Shown here: positions 33,000-45,662 of the stretch, in pieces
Layout: the number at the start of each line of letters is the position of its first letter
Position numbering within the stretch: the stretch's first letter is position 1
Source of the DNA: Cryphonectria parasitica EP155
Taxonomy: Eukaryota > Ascomycota > Sordariomycetes > Diaporthales > Cryphonectriaceae
Reading direction: 5' to 3'
DNA: 64,000 nt
Assembly: GCF_011745365.1 (NCBI RefSeq)
Contig: NW_024468910.1
Location: 958,068-1,022,067, forward strand
Made by a program: the position numbers and the translations under genes
The notes under the pieces: generated by a model
Seen by the model: the letters and a program-made list of their open reading frames with translations, nothing else
Told to the model about the DNA's origin: nothing
The model's database searches: none

Positions 33000-35690
33000 T
33001 TTTAAGCAAAGCATATTCCAATCCCTAATACTCTTAAGCTAAAGCTAATAAAACTTCTAAAACAATATATTAAGCGGGAGATTATTGAGAAAAGCTATAT
33101 ATTATATAGAAACAACTAATTTCTTATTATTAAAAAGAATAATAGCTTATGCTTGATTAATAATACTTAAAAGTATAATAAGTACAGCTTTAAGAATGCT
33201 TTTATGCTGTCTGCTTCAGATGAATTCTTGAAGAAGTTTGCTATATATAAGATTCTTTTATTACTTAATTTCTTTTCTGAGTATAATTAAATATAACTGC
33301 ATTCTAATAGCAGAGATATAACAATCTTCTTAATGCTCTTAGATCTATTCAGAATATATACTTTATTTCAGAGTATTACTAACTCTATTGATCAGTTTAT
33401 AAGAATAATAATTAGACTTTTATATAATCTTATTTCTTATATATGCTAATCTTTTCTTAACAATATTCCTATTCATAGTTCTATAATAATCTATGGAAAT
33501 AAAAAGATTTCAAGCTTTCTTAGAATGCATAGATATATTGCTAAGCATATTAGAAACCTTAATAAGATTCTTATAAATGCAGAGCTAGCTAGAGCTACAA
33601 TCTTAGTATTTAAATTAGAATAGTACTAAGTAAAAGTTAATATAGTTAATTATATTGTTAGTTTCAGCGAACAACAACCTTAGAACAGAAAGATAAAAAA
33701 GCTTCTAGTCTGGATAGAATGCAAGAATATCAAAGATATCTGCTCTTTTATTAGACTAATTATCTATTATACAGCTTGGATTTGAAACTTTGCAATTATT
33801 GCTTGATTATTCTATAATCTTCTTAAGAAAGATATTATATAAAGATAGAAGAAGAAATAGAAAGAAGCTGTTGCTATACTTGTTCGAATACTCACATCTC
33901 ATTCAGTTATTATTTCAATTGATTATAGTACTAATGCTGAGAAGATCATTCTTATAATGAATACAAGCTTGTTAAGCTGGAGTGCTGCACTGATATAGAT
34001 AATAAAGAATAAACAAAAGCTAGTATATTTTATTAACAGAATCTGAATAGTTGCAATACAGAAGTATGATATTACTAAGAAGGAATATTGCACTATTCTC
34101 TATACTCTATAGTTTCTTCAGCAGCATTTCTATAATTGCTATTTTATTCTAGAAATCAATGCTTGCATTCTAGTAAATTAACTTAATAAAGAAATGAATA
34201 ATATATCTAATACTTTTCTAAATAGATAGATAGTAGTAATTAAGATATTTAACTTTATTATTAAATATATTTTCAGATTAAAGAATCTTATAGCTAATGC
34301 TCTTTCTCAATCTTTATATTCAATGCTATCTAAGGAAAATAAAGATAGCAATATTAAGAACTGATATAATGCTTAGCTTAATAGTATAAACTCAGATAGA
34401 GCTGATTTAATATTACTGCTAAATCTAACTCTTTAGTGAATGAAATAGTTGAAATAATATGCAGAGTTCTTATGCTACAGAATTATTTTACTAAAATTCT
34501 TCAAGAGAGATTGCAAGAACTTCATAGTAGAAGCATTAAAGCATTAAGTACTTAATCAGGCTTTGTAGCGCTGTGCTGATGCGAAACTCCTATGCTAATA
34601 GATAATAGATGATTCTAATCTTTGTTGCTGAATTATTAGAGAATATTATGCTAAGTTTGAATATTGAAGCTAAAACTTTATAGTAGCTTATATTAAGCAA
34701 CTCTATTACTGAAAAGATTTCTGAATAGATATGGCTAATGCTATCTCAAGTTATAAGAAGTATGCAAAGTTCGATTCAAAGATATAAAAGAAAGGAGTAA
34801 TTCTAATCCTTCTAAGTTAACTCTTTATAAGGATTAGTATTAATATTCAATACATAGCTGAGAATAGCGATTATAGATATCTTGCAGAAGCTTGTTATAA
34901 TCTAACTGGCTATATACGTGCAAGACTTCTTAAGAAAGCTATAGCTGCAGAAATAAGAAAGTTCATTTTGGAGAAAATTATTCTTATATTCGGATATTCT
35001 TTCAAAATTACTATTAACAGAGAACTAGAAAATAAGGCTGAGATAGCTAAGATTATTAGAGCTCTTGGAATCCTGCTTATTCAGATCTTTAATTATAATC
35101 TCTATGCTTAAGAATAAGTAGAAGCTAATCATTTTTCCTTAGCAAGTGCTCTTGCTAAGCTAGCTAATATTTAACTTTGAAAATAAAAGCAGTATTTGAG
35201 ATTTGTACTCTTTGCTAAAAGAATTACAATCTGCTAGTTATATGAATACAGCTTCTTCTATTTGATTTTCAGTTGAGAGCTGCTTATTTCAATTGAAACT
35301 AAAATCCTAATATAGAAAGTTCTTATATAAACTGAAAACCAATTCTCTTAAAAAGCATTTAAAATGTAATTAAGAATGATTATAGCTAAGAAAAATAATA
35401 TATAGAAAGCAATTAAAGCTATTCAGATATATTATCAAAAGATTGCAGCTAAAAATCAAATATAGAATCTAATATGAAAATCTCAACTGAATATTAAAAA
35501 TCTTATGCTTATCTATAATTATATTCGGAAAATAAGCTACTTATATAATACTAAGATCTCTTATAAGTAGAAGAGTTCATATCTAATTGCTTAGATTCTA
35601 AATAAATATATTTATAAGCTTAAGACTATAGATGAAATTCTGCTAAAAAGTATATATTCAGCTACTAATCTCAAAAAGTTTATACAGAAT
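33000..35690 (+). pseudogene. Element A pol: RT, RNase H, integrase
   Basis: Ignoring stops, RT begins near 33017 (IPNTLKLKLIKLLKQYIKRE, FLIIKKNNSLCLINNT). RNase H is seen at 33880-34320 (IQKYDITKKEYCTILYTL, FLQQHFYNCYFILEINA, FRLKNLIANALS). The integrase core ends near 35130 (ITINRELENKAEIAKIIRAL, VEANHFSLASALAKL) and its C-terminal part extends to ~35690 (FYLIFS-ELLISIETKILI, LKTIDEILLKSIYSATNLKKF). The order RT-RNase H-integrase identifies Ty3/gypsy. No chromodomain is seen. The same features lie mirrored in B. Confidence 0.75.
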
Positions 35691-35980
35691 ATGAATAGTA
35701 TTTGGGAATCCGAGATGCTTATGCTTTAAGAAAAAGATATTAAGCTTCAATCTAGCTAATTATTAGCAGAAAAGCTGAATTCGATAAGAATTTTCTAGTA
35801 AAAGAAACTAGATAATAATATCCTTGAAGTTCAGAAAGCAGATTCAAGCAATAATGCTACATTCTGAATTCCAGATATCATTAAATATAATCTTATATCT
35901 AGCTAGATCAGTTCTAATTCAGAGACTATTAATCTAATAACTGAAGCGAATAATGATGCTAAGAATGAAAATGAAGTTAG

Positions 35981-36299
35981 TGAACCAGAACTAGGGCGCC
36001 GTCGCCCTCGAAAGAAAAAGGAACAAACAGCTGCCGAAGCAATGAGCAAGGGCTCGTGCAATCCAAGCGTGCCTGTACAGATGAGGACAGCAAACTAAGG
36101 CCATACGAGCACAAGAACAGAATAAAAAACCTATCTTAGATCTGTCCAAAGGGTTCAAAATTGAAAAGAAGAGAAAGAATGCTTGATTGTTGCTTATAGC
36201 TAAAGAATTTGAAAAGTGAATAGTACTCTTTATATGTATAAGAACCCTTGATCCACTGTACTCCACATTCCACGGACTACCACCCTGGCCACTACAACA
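35981..36299 (-). repeat. Element B 3' LTR
   Basis: 319 bp, TGAACCAGAACT...CTACAACA on +. The purine-rich tract GCTGGGGGAGGAC (on minus, 36300-36312) abuts it as the plus-strand primer for the element. Confidence 0.93.
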
Positions 36300-36423
36300 G
36301 TCCTCCCCCAGCAACTTTCTTCCAAAGTTGCAATAAGTTCAATAGTATGCTAGATCTGATTAGAGAGAAATGAAGTAAAGAAATAAAGAATTCATTGCAA
36401 ACTGCTAAAGGAAATACTGTAAA

Positions 36424-38214
36424 TCAAACTATCCTTCCAATTCAATTCTTATATCTCTCTCTATTGCTTAAGCTATTATTCAAATCAATGCAGGAGTATT
36501 AGTATCCATCTTCAGTTTATTTGTAATATGGGTATAATCTGGATAGATTCTAATGCTAATCTCTTCTCTGTTTCCGTTTGCTTTCAAACTCTGCTCAAGC
36601 AGCAGCAGCAGCTGCAGTTCTCTTCTGATTCTGCATTCTCACTCGATGGATTCTTTCGCAATTTGCTTCATATATATCTATCTTAATAGCATAATCGAAT
36701 TCTATTCAGTTTAGAGAATCTACTGAGAGCTTAATAGGATTAAAGCTATGAAGCTTATTTCATAGAAGCATATAAAGCTTCTGAGATTTATTAGGAAAAC
36801 TGGGAAGCATAATGTTGCTGCTTCTCAGTTTCTAATACAATAGAGCTTTAGTAGCATATCTAAGCTTAGCTGTTTGCTGCATTAACAGATTGATTATTAG
36901 TTCTGAACTAATAAGCGTTTCTTAAGATGAAGAGAAGTAAGGATTAGTAGAAGTTCCGAATGGGAATTAACTTAACTCTGAGCTGATATTACATTCTCTT
37001 AATGAATGCAAGATCAAGCTAGCTAAAGCTGTACTCTCTTGGAACTGTTATCTTAACGGAATTAAGCTAGATGCCTTACTCGCTTTGAAATCCTTCAAAG
37101 CAAAAGCTAATATATCCCTTCTTATTCTATCGAGATCGCTTTCAATAAACAGTTCAGATAAGTTTGCAACTTCTCTTATAAAGAAGGTAATATTCAGCTT
37201 ATAGATTATATTCAATATTTTATCAGCTTCTACTTGTATAGCTTTGTATTCTTGAAGTAAAATACTTCTTCTTAATAACTAATCAGGATATTGCATATAG
37301 TTGCTATATCTCAGCTTATAGGAGAAAGCCTAGCAGTGCAAGCTTATTATAGCTATCTCCGCATCCCATTCTTTCACATTTTATGCAATCTCTCTATAAT
37401 TAAAATAGAAAGCTTGCTTCCAGTCTAAATAGCTACTAGATGATTAGTAGAAATCAGTAGATTTCAGAATTTGAAAGCGAAATAGTTCGATTGTATAGAG
37501 CAGAGCTGCATTCGAATCATTATTCAGCAGCATAGTTGGAATATTCTTGAAATCCCAATCCTAATTAGCTTCAGCACTTCTGAGCTAATTGTTCAGATAA
37601 TGCTTGCTTATATAAGCTAGTAGAATATCATTAGATTTGTATATAGCAATATAAAATCCTTTTTCAGTCTTTATATTAAGCTAAAACAGAATATAAGCTA
37701 AAGTTGCTATATTAATTAAAAGGAAAACTTATAAGTATTTCTATCTAGCTTCATATCTGAGCAGATCTTGCTTATTAAGAATATTAAAAGAGCCAGATAA
37801 ATAGGCTATTAATAGAATACAAAGGCATCTCATTAAGAATATATCTTATTAATTATATTGAGCATAATAACAAAAAGCAGCTATAGCATACTGCAGACTA
37901 ATATCTTAAGAAACTTCTATATTTAAGAATTCAATCAGATTATAGATATTAAGAAGATATCTGAAAGGATTAGCGCTGAAGATTATAAGCAAGTATAATT
38001 TGCAAAGGAGTAATTCTGGAAAGTACTTCTCAACGAGTTCTGCTATTAAATGATTTTCTTCATTTCTTAGACTGAAGTAAAGCGAATAACTCTTGATTAT
38101 TTCAGTTGAATATAGTGCTCTGGGAAAGATAGTTTGAAAGCAGTAAGCTTTGATTATTCAGTTCTCTTAGCTATGCTGAATAGATAGGAATAGAGAGTAC
38201 TTGAATTCGGCTAT
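36424..38214 (-). pseudogene. Element B accessory sense ORF, 597 codons
   Basis: Downstream of pol on the same strand. The frame is 1791 bp, exactly as in A (50555-52345), with no net frameshift but many nonsense codons; the start ATG has become ATA (38214-38212). Readable pieces include FSANPFRYLLNIYNLIEFLN, SNAALLYTIELFRFQILKS and, near the C-terminus, an Ala run and AEFESKRKQRRD. Composition is alpha-helical with a basic C-terminal segment. I recognise no domain. Equal length of two independently mutated copies argues it was a real protein gene when the elements moved. Confidence 0.65.
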
Positions 38215-38849
38215 TGCTGCTGAGTTGAAAGAAAAGTGAAAAGAGAAGAATAGCTTTGTTAGAAGGTGAGTAATTGTAAGAGGGGTTTGCAAAGATGTAA
38301 AGTTAAGAGATTGAGAGAGTATTAACTGAGGAAGAAAGATAGGAAAGAATGTAGCTTTAGCTAGAGGATTTGTTAAGAAAGATGATATTATATAAGCAGA
38401 GCAGTTAATAATTTGCTCTAATATTAGTATATAGATCTGGAGCAGCGTTAATAAGGAAGAAAAAGAGTATATATATGCTTGAGAAAGATAGTTGTAAAGA
38501 AGTTAAAGGAGGAGGAAGAATAGCTAGCTGCAAGTATGAATGAAATAGCTAATTTATCTTATTTAGCAACTACTCAAGTAATTCACTGCTTTCTATTTGT
38601 TATAAAGCAAACAGCTTTACTTTTAGCTAAATAGAAGCTGTTTAGCAACAGACTGAATAGAAAGCATAATAACTTAGTTGAATGTATTTATTATCTATTA
38701 TTATCTTATTAATCTTCAGCAAACTATTCAATAATCTCTTTCTTAGTTTACCTTGCCTTTCAATTCATTTTTTGTATAATAACTTCTTTTTCTATTAATC
38801 TTCCCTTGCTTAGCTTTGCAATATACTTAAGATATCTCGAATCATTACT

Positions 38850-40066
38850 AATACTGTTTTCTCTTTGCAGATAAATACTGCTTTTTAAGAAGTTAATAAG
38901 ATTTGAATTTAGTTTTCTTCTTTAGTTTCTTCTTCTCAGAGCAGTAACTACTACTAGCTTAAGAATATTCATATTAACTTTCTTGATATTATAGATTTTA
39001 ATATTATTAAGAGAAATCTTAGCTTAATATATGCTTCTTAGGATATTCAAAGCGATATTATATTTTGAAACAACTTACTGCTAAGCTCTAGCTTTGCTGC
39101 TTATTTCGCAAAGCTGGATAATAAGGATTCTATCAAACTGAATTCTATTATAATGTATAAAGCTAGTTGAAAGCTCTTTAGCAAATATCTTACTCGCATC
39201 TTCTCCTGCTCTAAGCAAGTAAATTCCCTTCTTATTCAGTTCTATAGTTAGCATAATCTAATCTCTTGCAATTGCTGCTTCTATTAATATGCTACTGCTT
39301 GCATGTTTATACAGAAATAGCAGATTAATATCAACTAGCTTTTTCTAGAATGCATCTTAATGGAGAGCTTCTTTAATAGGAAGTGCAATAACTGCATTTA
39401 TTATGCAGAATCTGAATATAATTATACTAAAGATTTCTCTTGTATTAAAAAGTGTAGTATATAAATAAGATTTCTATTCTAATATCTTTGATTAGATTTA
39501 AGTATATATTAATTATTATTCTTTTTGCAGTATTAGCATTTGTTTTATTAACTCAGCTCTTAATATATAATTGAGATAGATTCTTAAGTTAATTCCAATG
39601 CTGATATTAAGCGTATTATTAAAGCTTAATATAAGCTTATGCAGAATAAAAGTATTGCATATAATCAGATTAAATGAATTTCTCTTATATTAGGAAAGTA
39701 GTACTTATAGAATACTGTGAGTTTCATAATCAACTATAGTTGCAATGCTCAAGGAGATTATTGCTAATTTTATCTATACAGATTAGCAAGAAGAGTACTG
39801 CTTCTTCTGCTTCTAAGAAGGGAGTATCTGAGTCTGAATAGGCAGCTTCATAATCTGTATCTTGTGGCAAGGATAAAGGCAAGAGCAAGGCTGTAGTAGG
39901 ATCTTGTATTAAGAAACGAGCTAAGTTCATTCAATCTTAAGATTCTTTCTCTGTTTTTAATAATGATTCTTCAGCAGATAATACAGATAATATAGATCTA
40001 AATAGAATAAAGAGAAAGCTATTGGATGATATTTATGAGTATTTCGGTAATGAGGATAATATATAA
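38850..40066 (+). pseudogene. Element B accessory antisense ORF
   Basis: Opposite to pol. With stops ignored it reads SSFAAYFAKLDNKDSIKLNS, then a cysteine segment (LECILMESFFNRKCNNCIYY ... FSCIKK), a probable intron of ~75 bp ending TTTTTGCAG at 39530, then a Ser/Lys-rich part (SKKSTASSASKKGVSESE, GKDKGKSKAVV) and an acidic end DDIYEYFGNEDNI with TAA at 40064-40066. The 5' end is uncertain. The layout (Cys motif, low complexity, acidic tail) recalls but is not evidently homologous to the G-element antisense ORF. Confidence 0.5.
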
Positions 40067-40799
40067 AAGTAAGAAGTTTTTATAGATTGCAGTATTTCTT
40101 TAGCGCTCTGCATTTTTCATGCATTGCATTTCAATATATTGCAATTTTTTTTGAACAATGAAAATGGCTTTAGAGCTGATTAATATGCTCTGTGCTGAGT
40201 GCTTTGAAATTTTTAGGTAGGTTTACAGTGTTCTGTGGCGAGTGATAGCAGATGATACTTCGTTTCTTCTCTTTCAGCAAAATATATGAGATGGAATAGG
40301 AAAGATGAAAAGAAAATATGTTTTGCGAATGAAAAGGAAATATGAATAGAAAGAAATCAATCTTCCTTACAAGCTAGGAATGCTGATTTAGTTGGAATTA
40401 GTATAAATATCTTATTTCTATCTGCTTTCTTCTGTTCTTGCTTCTTCTTCTCTGCTGCTTATATGAAATATTTACTGTTACTATTACTAACTCCATTTTC
40501 ATTCTTAGCATTATTATCCGCTTCAGTTACTAAATTGATAGTTTCTGAATCAGAACTGGTTTAGCTAAGCATAGGGTTATACTTGATAATGTTTGGAACT
40601 CAGAATGTGGCATTATTGCTTGAATCTGCTTTCTGAACTTCAAAGATATTATTATCTAGTTTTTCTCGCTAGAAAGCTTTCATTGAATCCAGCTTTTCTG
40701 CTAATAATTAGCTAGATTGAAGCTTAATATCTTCTTTTCAGAGTATAAGCATCTCGGATTCTTAAATGCTATTCATATTCTATATAAACTTTTTGAGAT

Positions 40800-43700
40800 T
40801 AGTAGCTGAATATATGCTTTTTAGCAGAACTTCATCTATAGTCTTAAGCTTATAAGCATATTTGTTTAGAATCTAAGCAATCAGATATAAATCCTTCTAC
40901 TTATAAGAAATCTTAGCATTGTATGAATAGCTTATTTTCCGGATATGATTATAGATAAGTATAAGATCTCTAATACTCAGTTGAGATTTTCATATTAGAT
41001 TCTGCATTTGATTTTTAGCTGCGATTTTTTGATAGTATATCTGAATAGCTTCAATTGCTTTCTATATATTATCTTTCTTAGCTGCAATTATTCTTAACTG
41101 TATTTCAAATGCTTTCTAAGGGAATTGGTTTTCAGTTTATATAAGAACTCTCTATATCAGAATTTCAGTTTTAATTAGAATAAGCAGCTTTTAATCGAAA
41201 ATCAAATAGAAAGAGCTATATTCATACAATTAGCAGATTGTAATCCTTTCAGCGAAGAGTATGAGTTTCAAGTACTGCTTCTATCTCTAGAGTTAAGCAT
41301 TAGCTAGCTTAGCAAGAGCATTTGCTAAGGAAAGATGATTAGCTTCTACTTATTCTTAAGTATAGAGATTATAACTAAAGATCTGAATAAGCAGAATCTC
41401 AAGAGCTCTAATAATCTTAGCTATCTTAGCTTTATTTTCTAGTTCTCTGTTAACAGTAATTTTGAGAAAGCATTCAAATACAAGAATAATCTTCTCTAAA
41501 ATGAACTTTCTTATTTCCACAGCTATAGCTTTCTTAAGAAGTTTTGCAAGCATATAGCTAGTTAGGTTATAGCAAGCCTTTGTAAGATATCTGTAACTGC
41601 TATTCTCAGCTATATATTGAATGTTAATGCTGATTCTTGTGAAGGATTAACTTGAAAGAATCGGAATTACTCTTTTTTTTCATATCTTTGAATCGAACTT
41701 TGCATACTTTTCGCAATCCAAGATAGCATTAGCTATATCTATTCAGAGATCTTTCCAGTAGTAGAATTGCTTAATATAAGCTATTATAGAGTCTTAGCTT
41801 CGATATTTAAACTTAGCATAATATTCTCTAATAATTCAGCGATAAAGATTAGGATTATTTACTATTCGTTAGCATAGGAGTTTTGCACTAGCGCAGTGCT
41901 ATAGAGCTTGATTAAATACTTAATGCTTTAATGCTTTTATTATGAAGTTCTTGCAATCCTTCTTGGAGAGTTTTAGTAAAATAATCTTGTAATATAAGAA
42001 CTCTGTATATCATTTCAACTATTTCATTTATTAAAGAGTTGGATTTAGCAGTAATATTAGATTAGCTTTATCTAAGTTTATATTATTAAGCTAAGCATTA
42101 TACTAATTCTTAATATTGCTATCTTTATTTTCCTTAGATAGCATTAAATATAAAGATTAAAAAAAAGCATTAGCTATAGAATTCTTTAACTTGGGAATAT
42201 GTTTGATAGTAAAATTAAATATCTTGATTATTGCTACTTATTTATTCAGAAGAGTACTAGATATATTATTTATTTCTTTATTGAGTTGATTCATTAGAAT
42301 GCAAGCATTGGTTTTCAGAATGAAATAGCAATTATAGAGATGCTGCTGAAGAGATTGTAGAGTATAGAGGATAGCATAATACTTTCTCTTAGTAGCATTG
42401 TACTTCTATGCTGCAATTATTCAGATTCTGCTAATGAAATGTGCTAGCTTTCATTTATTCTCTATTATCTGCATCAGTATAGCGCTTCAGCTCAATAAGC
42501 TTGCATTTATCATAAGAATAATCTTCTTAGCATTAGTGCTATAATTAATTAAAATGATAATTAGATGAGATATAAGTATCTGAATAAGTCTAGCAACAGC
42601 TTCTTTCTATTCCTTTTCCTATCTTTATATAGCATCTTTCTTAAGAAGATTATAGAATGATTAAGCAATGATTGCAAAGTTCCAAATCCAAGCTGCATAA
42701 TAAACAACTAATTCAATAAAAGAGCGGATATTCTTAATATTCTTACATTCTATCTAAGCTAGAAGCTTTTCTATCTTTTTGTTCTAAAGTTATTATTCGC
42801 TGGAACTAATAATATAATCAATCATATTAACTTTTATTCAGTATCATTCTAATTTGAATGCTGAGATTATAGCTTCAGCTAGCTCTGCATTTATAAGAAT
42901 CTTATTAAGATTTCCAATATGCTTAGCAATATACTTACACACTCCAAGAAAGCTTGAAATCTCTTTATCTCTATAGATTGTTATAAAACTATAAATAGGA
43001 ATATTATCGAGAAAAAGCTAGCATATATAAGAAATAAGATTATATAGAAATCTGATTATTATTCTTATAAACTGAGCAATAGAATTAGTAGCACTCTGGA
43101 ATAGAGTATATATTCTGAATAAGCTTAAGAGCATTAAGAAGATTATTATATTTCTGCTGTTAGGATGCAGTTATACTTGATTATATCTGGAAAAGAAGTT
43201 GAGCAGTAAAAGAATCTTGCATATAGCGAACTCTTTCAAGAATTCATCTGAGGCAGGCAGCATAAAAACATCCTTGAAGCTGTGCTTATTATACTTTTAA
43301 GTATCATTAATCAGATATAAGCTACTATTCTTTTTAATAATAAGAAACCAGTTATTTCTGTATAATGTATAGCTTTTCTCAATAATCTCTCGCTTAATAC
43401 ATTATTTCAGAAGCTCTATCAACTTTAGCTTAAAAGTATTAGGAATTAGAATATATCTTGCTTGAAAAATCTCGTAGAATACAGTTCTGATTTCTTATAA
43501 GAAAGCTACTTTCTCAATAATCTTTCCAATCTCAGTAAAATTCTATGTAAAAGCTTTGATTCTGTTTCTCAATATATATTTGAACATTTCCTTCTCAGCT
43601 TTAGAAAACTCTTCATAGTTTTTTTCTTGCATAGCAGCTCATTAATTAGATCTTAAATGCTGATTAGAATTCAGATTGCTGAACTTGGGTTCAATTCATT

Positions 43701-45662
43701 TATTATACTTGGTAAGCTTTATAGATTGCTGAGCTCGTTTCATCTTCTTAATCTTAGCAGGCTTTCATCCAATCATCCCTTCCAGTACTGAACTATCAGG
43801 CTGAGAATCATTAATTAGCTTAATCTTCTTGTTTTTAAGCTTGTAAAGAGTATTAACTAAGCTTAAGATATCTTTTCTTTTCTTCTCCATACAATATAGC
43901 TAGCGTAAATAGCGCTAGCTGCTGTACATTTCATACAGATAAGACTCTCGAATCGCTTCTTTCTTATTTATTATGAAGCAATTCTTCTTCAACTTTCTTC
44001 TCATTAGTTCCATTATTAACTCGTTTATAATAGCTGCAATATCTCGTTCAGATATGAATATCATAGCTGTATCTCTCTTCTCCAACAATACTCATTCTGG
44101 AATAACTTCTCTGCTAACAGTTCTGCATTCCTCAGAATAGCTGCTAGCACTCAGTTTTTTGGTATAGTTCTGTATAAACCTTTCTCTTTAAGAAGTTTCT
44201 GATTGCTAATTATAGTGATCAGTTATACTTTTCTAAAAGCGAAGCTTGTACGGAGAAATCTGGGGATGGAGTGATTAAAGGAAAGCTTGGTTTGTATTAT
44301 AAATAGCATTTCTAATAGCATAGAATGATTTGGCAATATTAATCTATTGTTGATAATATAGAATATTACTTATTTAGAGAAGCTGCTATAGAAAATATTA
44401 GTTTTAAGAATTCTAATAAGTATTATATCTGATTCATTATATATGCATAAGATAATATTTAATATTAGTATATAAGATAAGCGTATGCTTGAATACAGAG
44501 AGAAAGCTATTAAGCTTATTTCAGCATCTGTATTCAGTATTGCTTATACAGATTCATTCTCTTTATCTCTCAGCTGCAGAGAGATATATATTACTGAAAC
44601 GATGCTCCTATCTCGAATACTGCTGAAAGCAGTTATAGAAGCTGTTACAGAAGGAAATAAGAATTTATTGAAAGCTCGAATCATATTAATAGTAAGCTTA
44701 ATATAGCCAGATTCAGCAACAAGAAACAAAGCTTAAATTGCAAATGATTAAGCTAATCTCGAAAAGTACTTAGTAATATCCTGAGTATTGATAATCTAAC
44801 TATTAATAAGCTCTTCAGATTGAGAAAGCGTTGAGATTCCGAGTTTATGCTGCAATGAATTAGCTAATTCAGCAGTATCTGCCTTATGCAGATCTAAGCT
44901 AATTTGATTATTAAGATCAACAACTTTTCGAGCTTTAGAGCTAACTCCTTGAAAACTATGAATTAAACAAGCTTCTTATTCTGATAATATAACTATTATC
45001 TTCTAGCCTGAAATCTTTAATAAGTAATTTAGAAACTAATTCAGAAGCTTATTACTAATAGCTTGAACTATTAGCTTTCTATTCAAATTATTAGATTGCT
45101 TATTGGATTTCTCCAATTCAATATTTCCAAAATATATAGGAATCTCAATAATTCTTACACTTGCATTTCTTCCAACCTCATCATTATCATATCCAGCCTC
45201 TCCAATATAGCACTTCTTTGCTTTATCTGCATTTACCTGAGCTTGAATAGGCTCAATATTCACAGCATTAATACTGGGAAGCTTTGATAGATACAGTTCA
45301 GCTTAGGCTGGAATAAGATATAACTTCCTCACTTGAATCTTACCAGCATTACTAAAGATCTCAATATTGTTAGTTCTATACTAATTGTTGCATCTAAGAA
45401 CAGGATTAGTCTCTTCCTATAGTATCTTATTCTTAGCTATCTCAGAATCTCTATACTATTTCTCATTCTCTTAAATCAAGCTAATATATTAAGAAATCCA
45501 AGAATCCTTAATACTCTTCAGCTACTAATCCTTACAGAAACCGAGAATTAGCCGGATTATACTGCTTTTAGAATTATCTTAAGCGGATATAATCTAGCTA
45601 TATAATACTGATTTTGATCTAGAGTTTAGAAACTCCGAGCAATTACTAAGATGCTATTCTAG
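40800..45662 (-). pseudogene. Element B gag (part) and pol
   Basis: Mirrors A. Gag-like YFGNIELEKSNKQSNNLN lies near 45120, LFLVAESGYIKLTINMIRAF near 44730, RT near 43450-42990, and integrase near 41567-41337 (ITVNRELENKAKIAKIIRAL). The integrase C-terminus runs toward 40800. No intact catalytic set is preserved. Confidence 0.7.

Noticed and set aside
40800..45662. Mitochondrial DNA insertion, because of extreme AT content
   Set aside because: The sequence is collinear with element A and reads as RIP-altered pol; no mitochondrial genes are seen.
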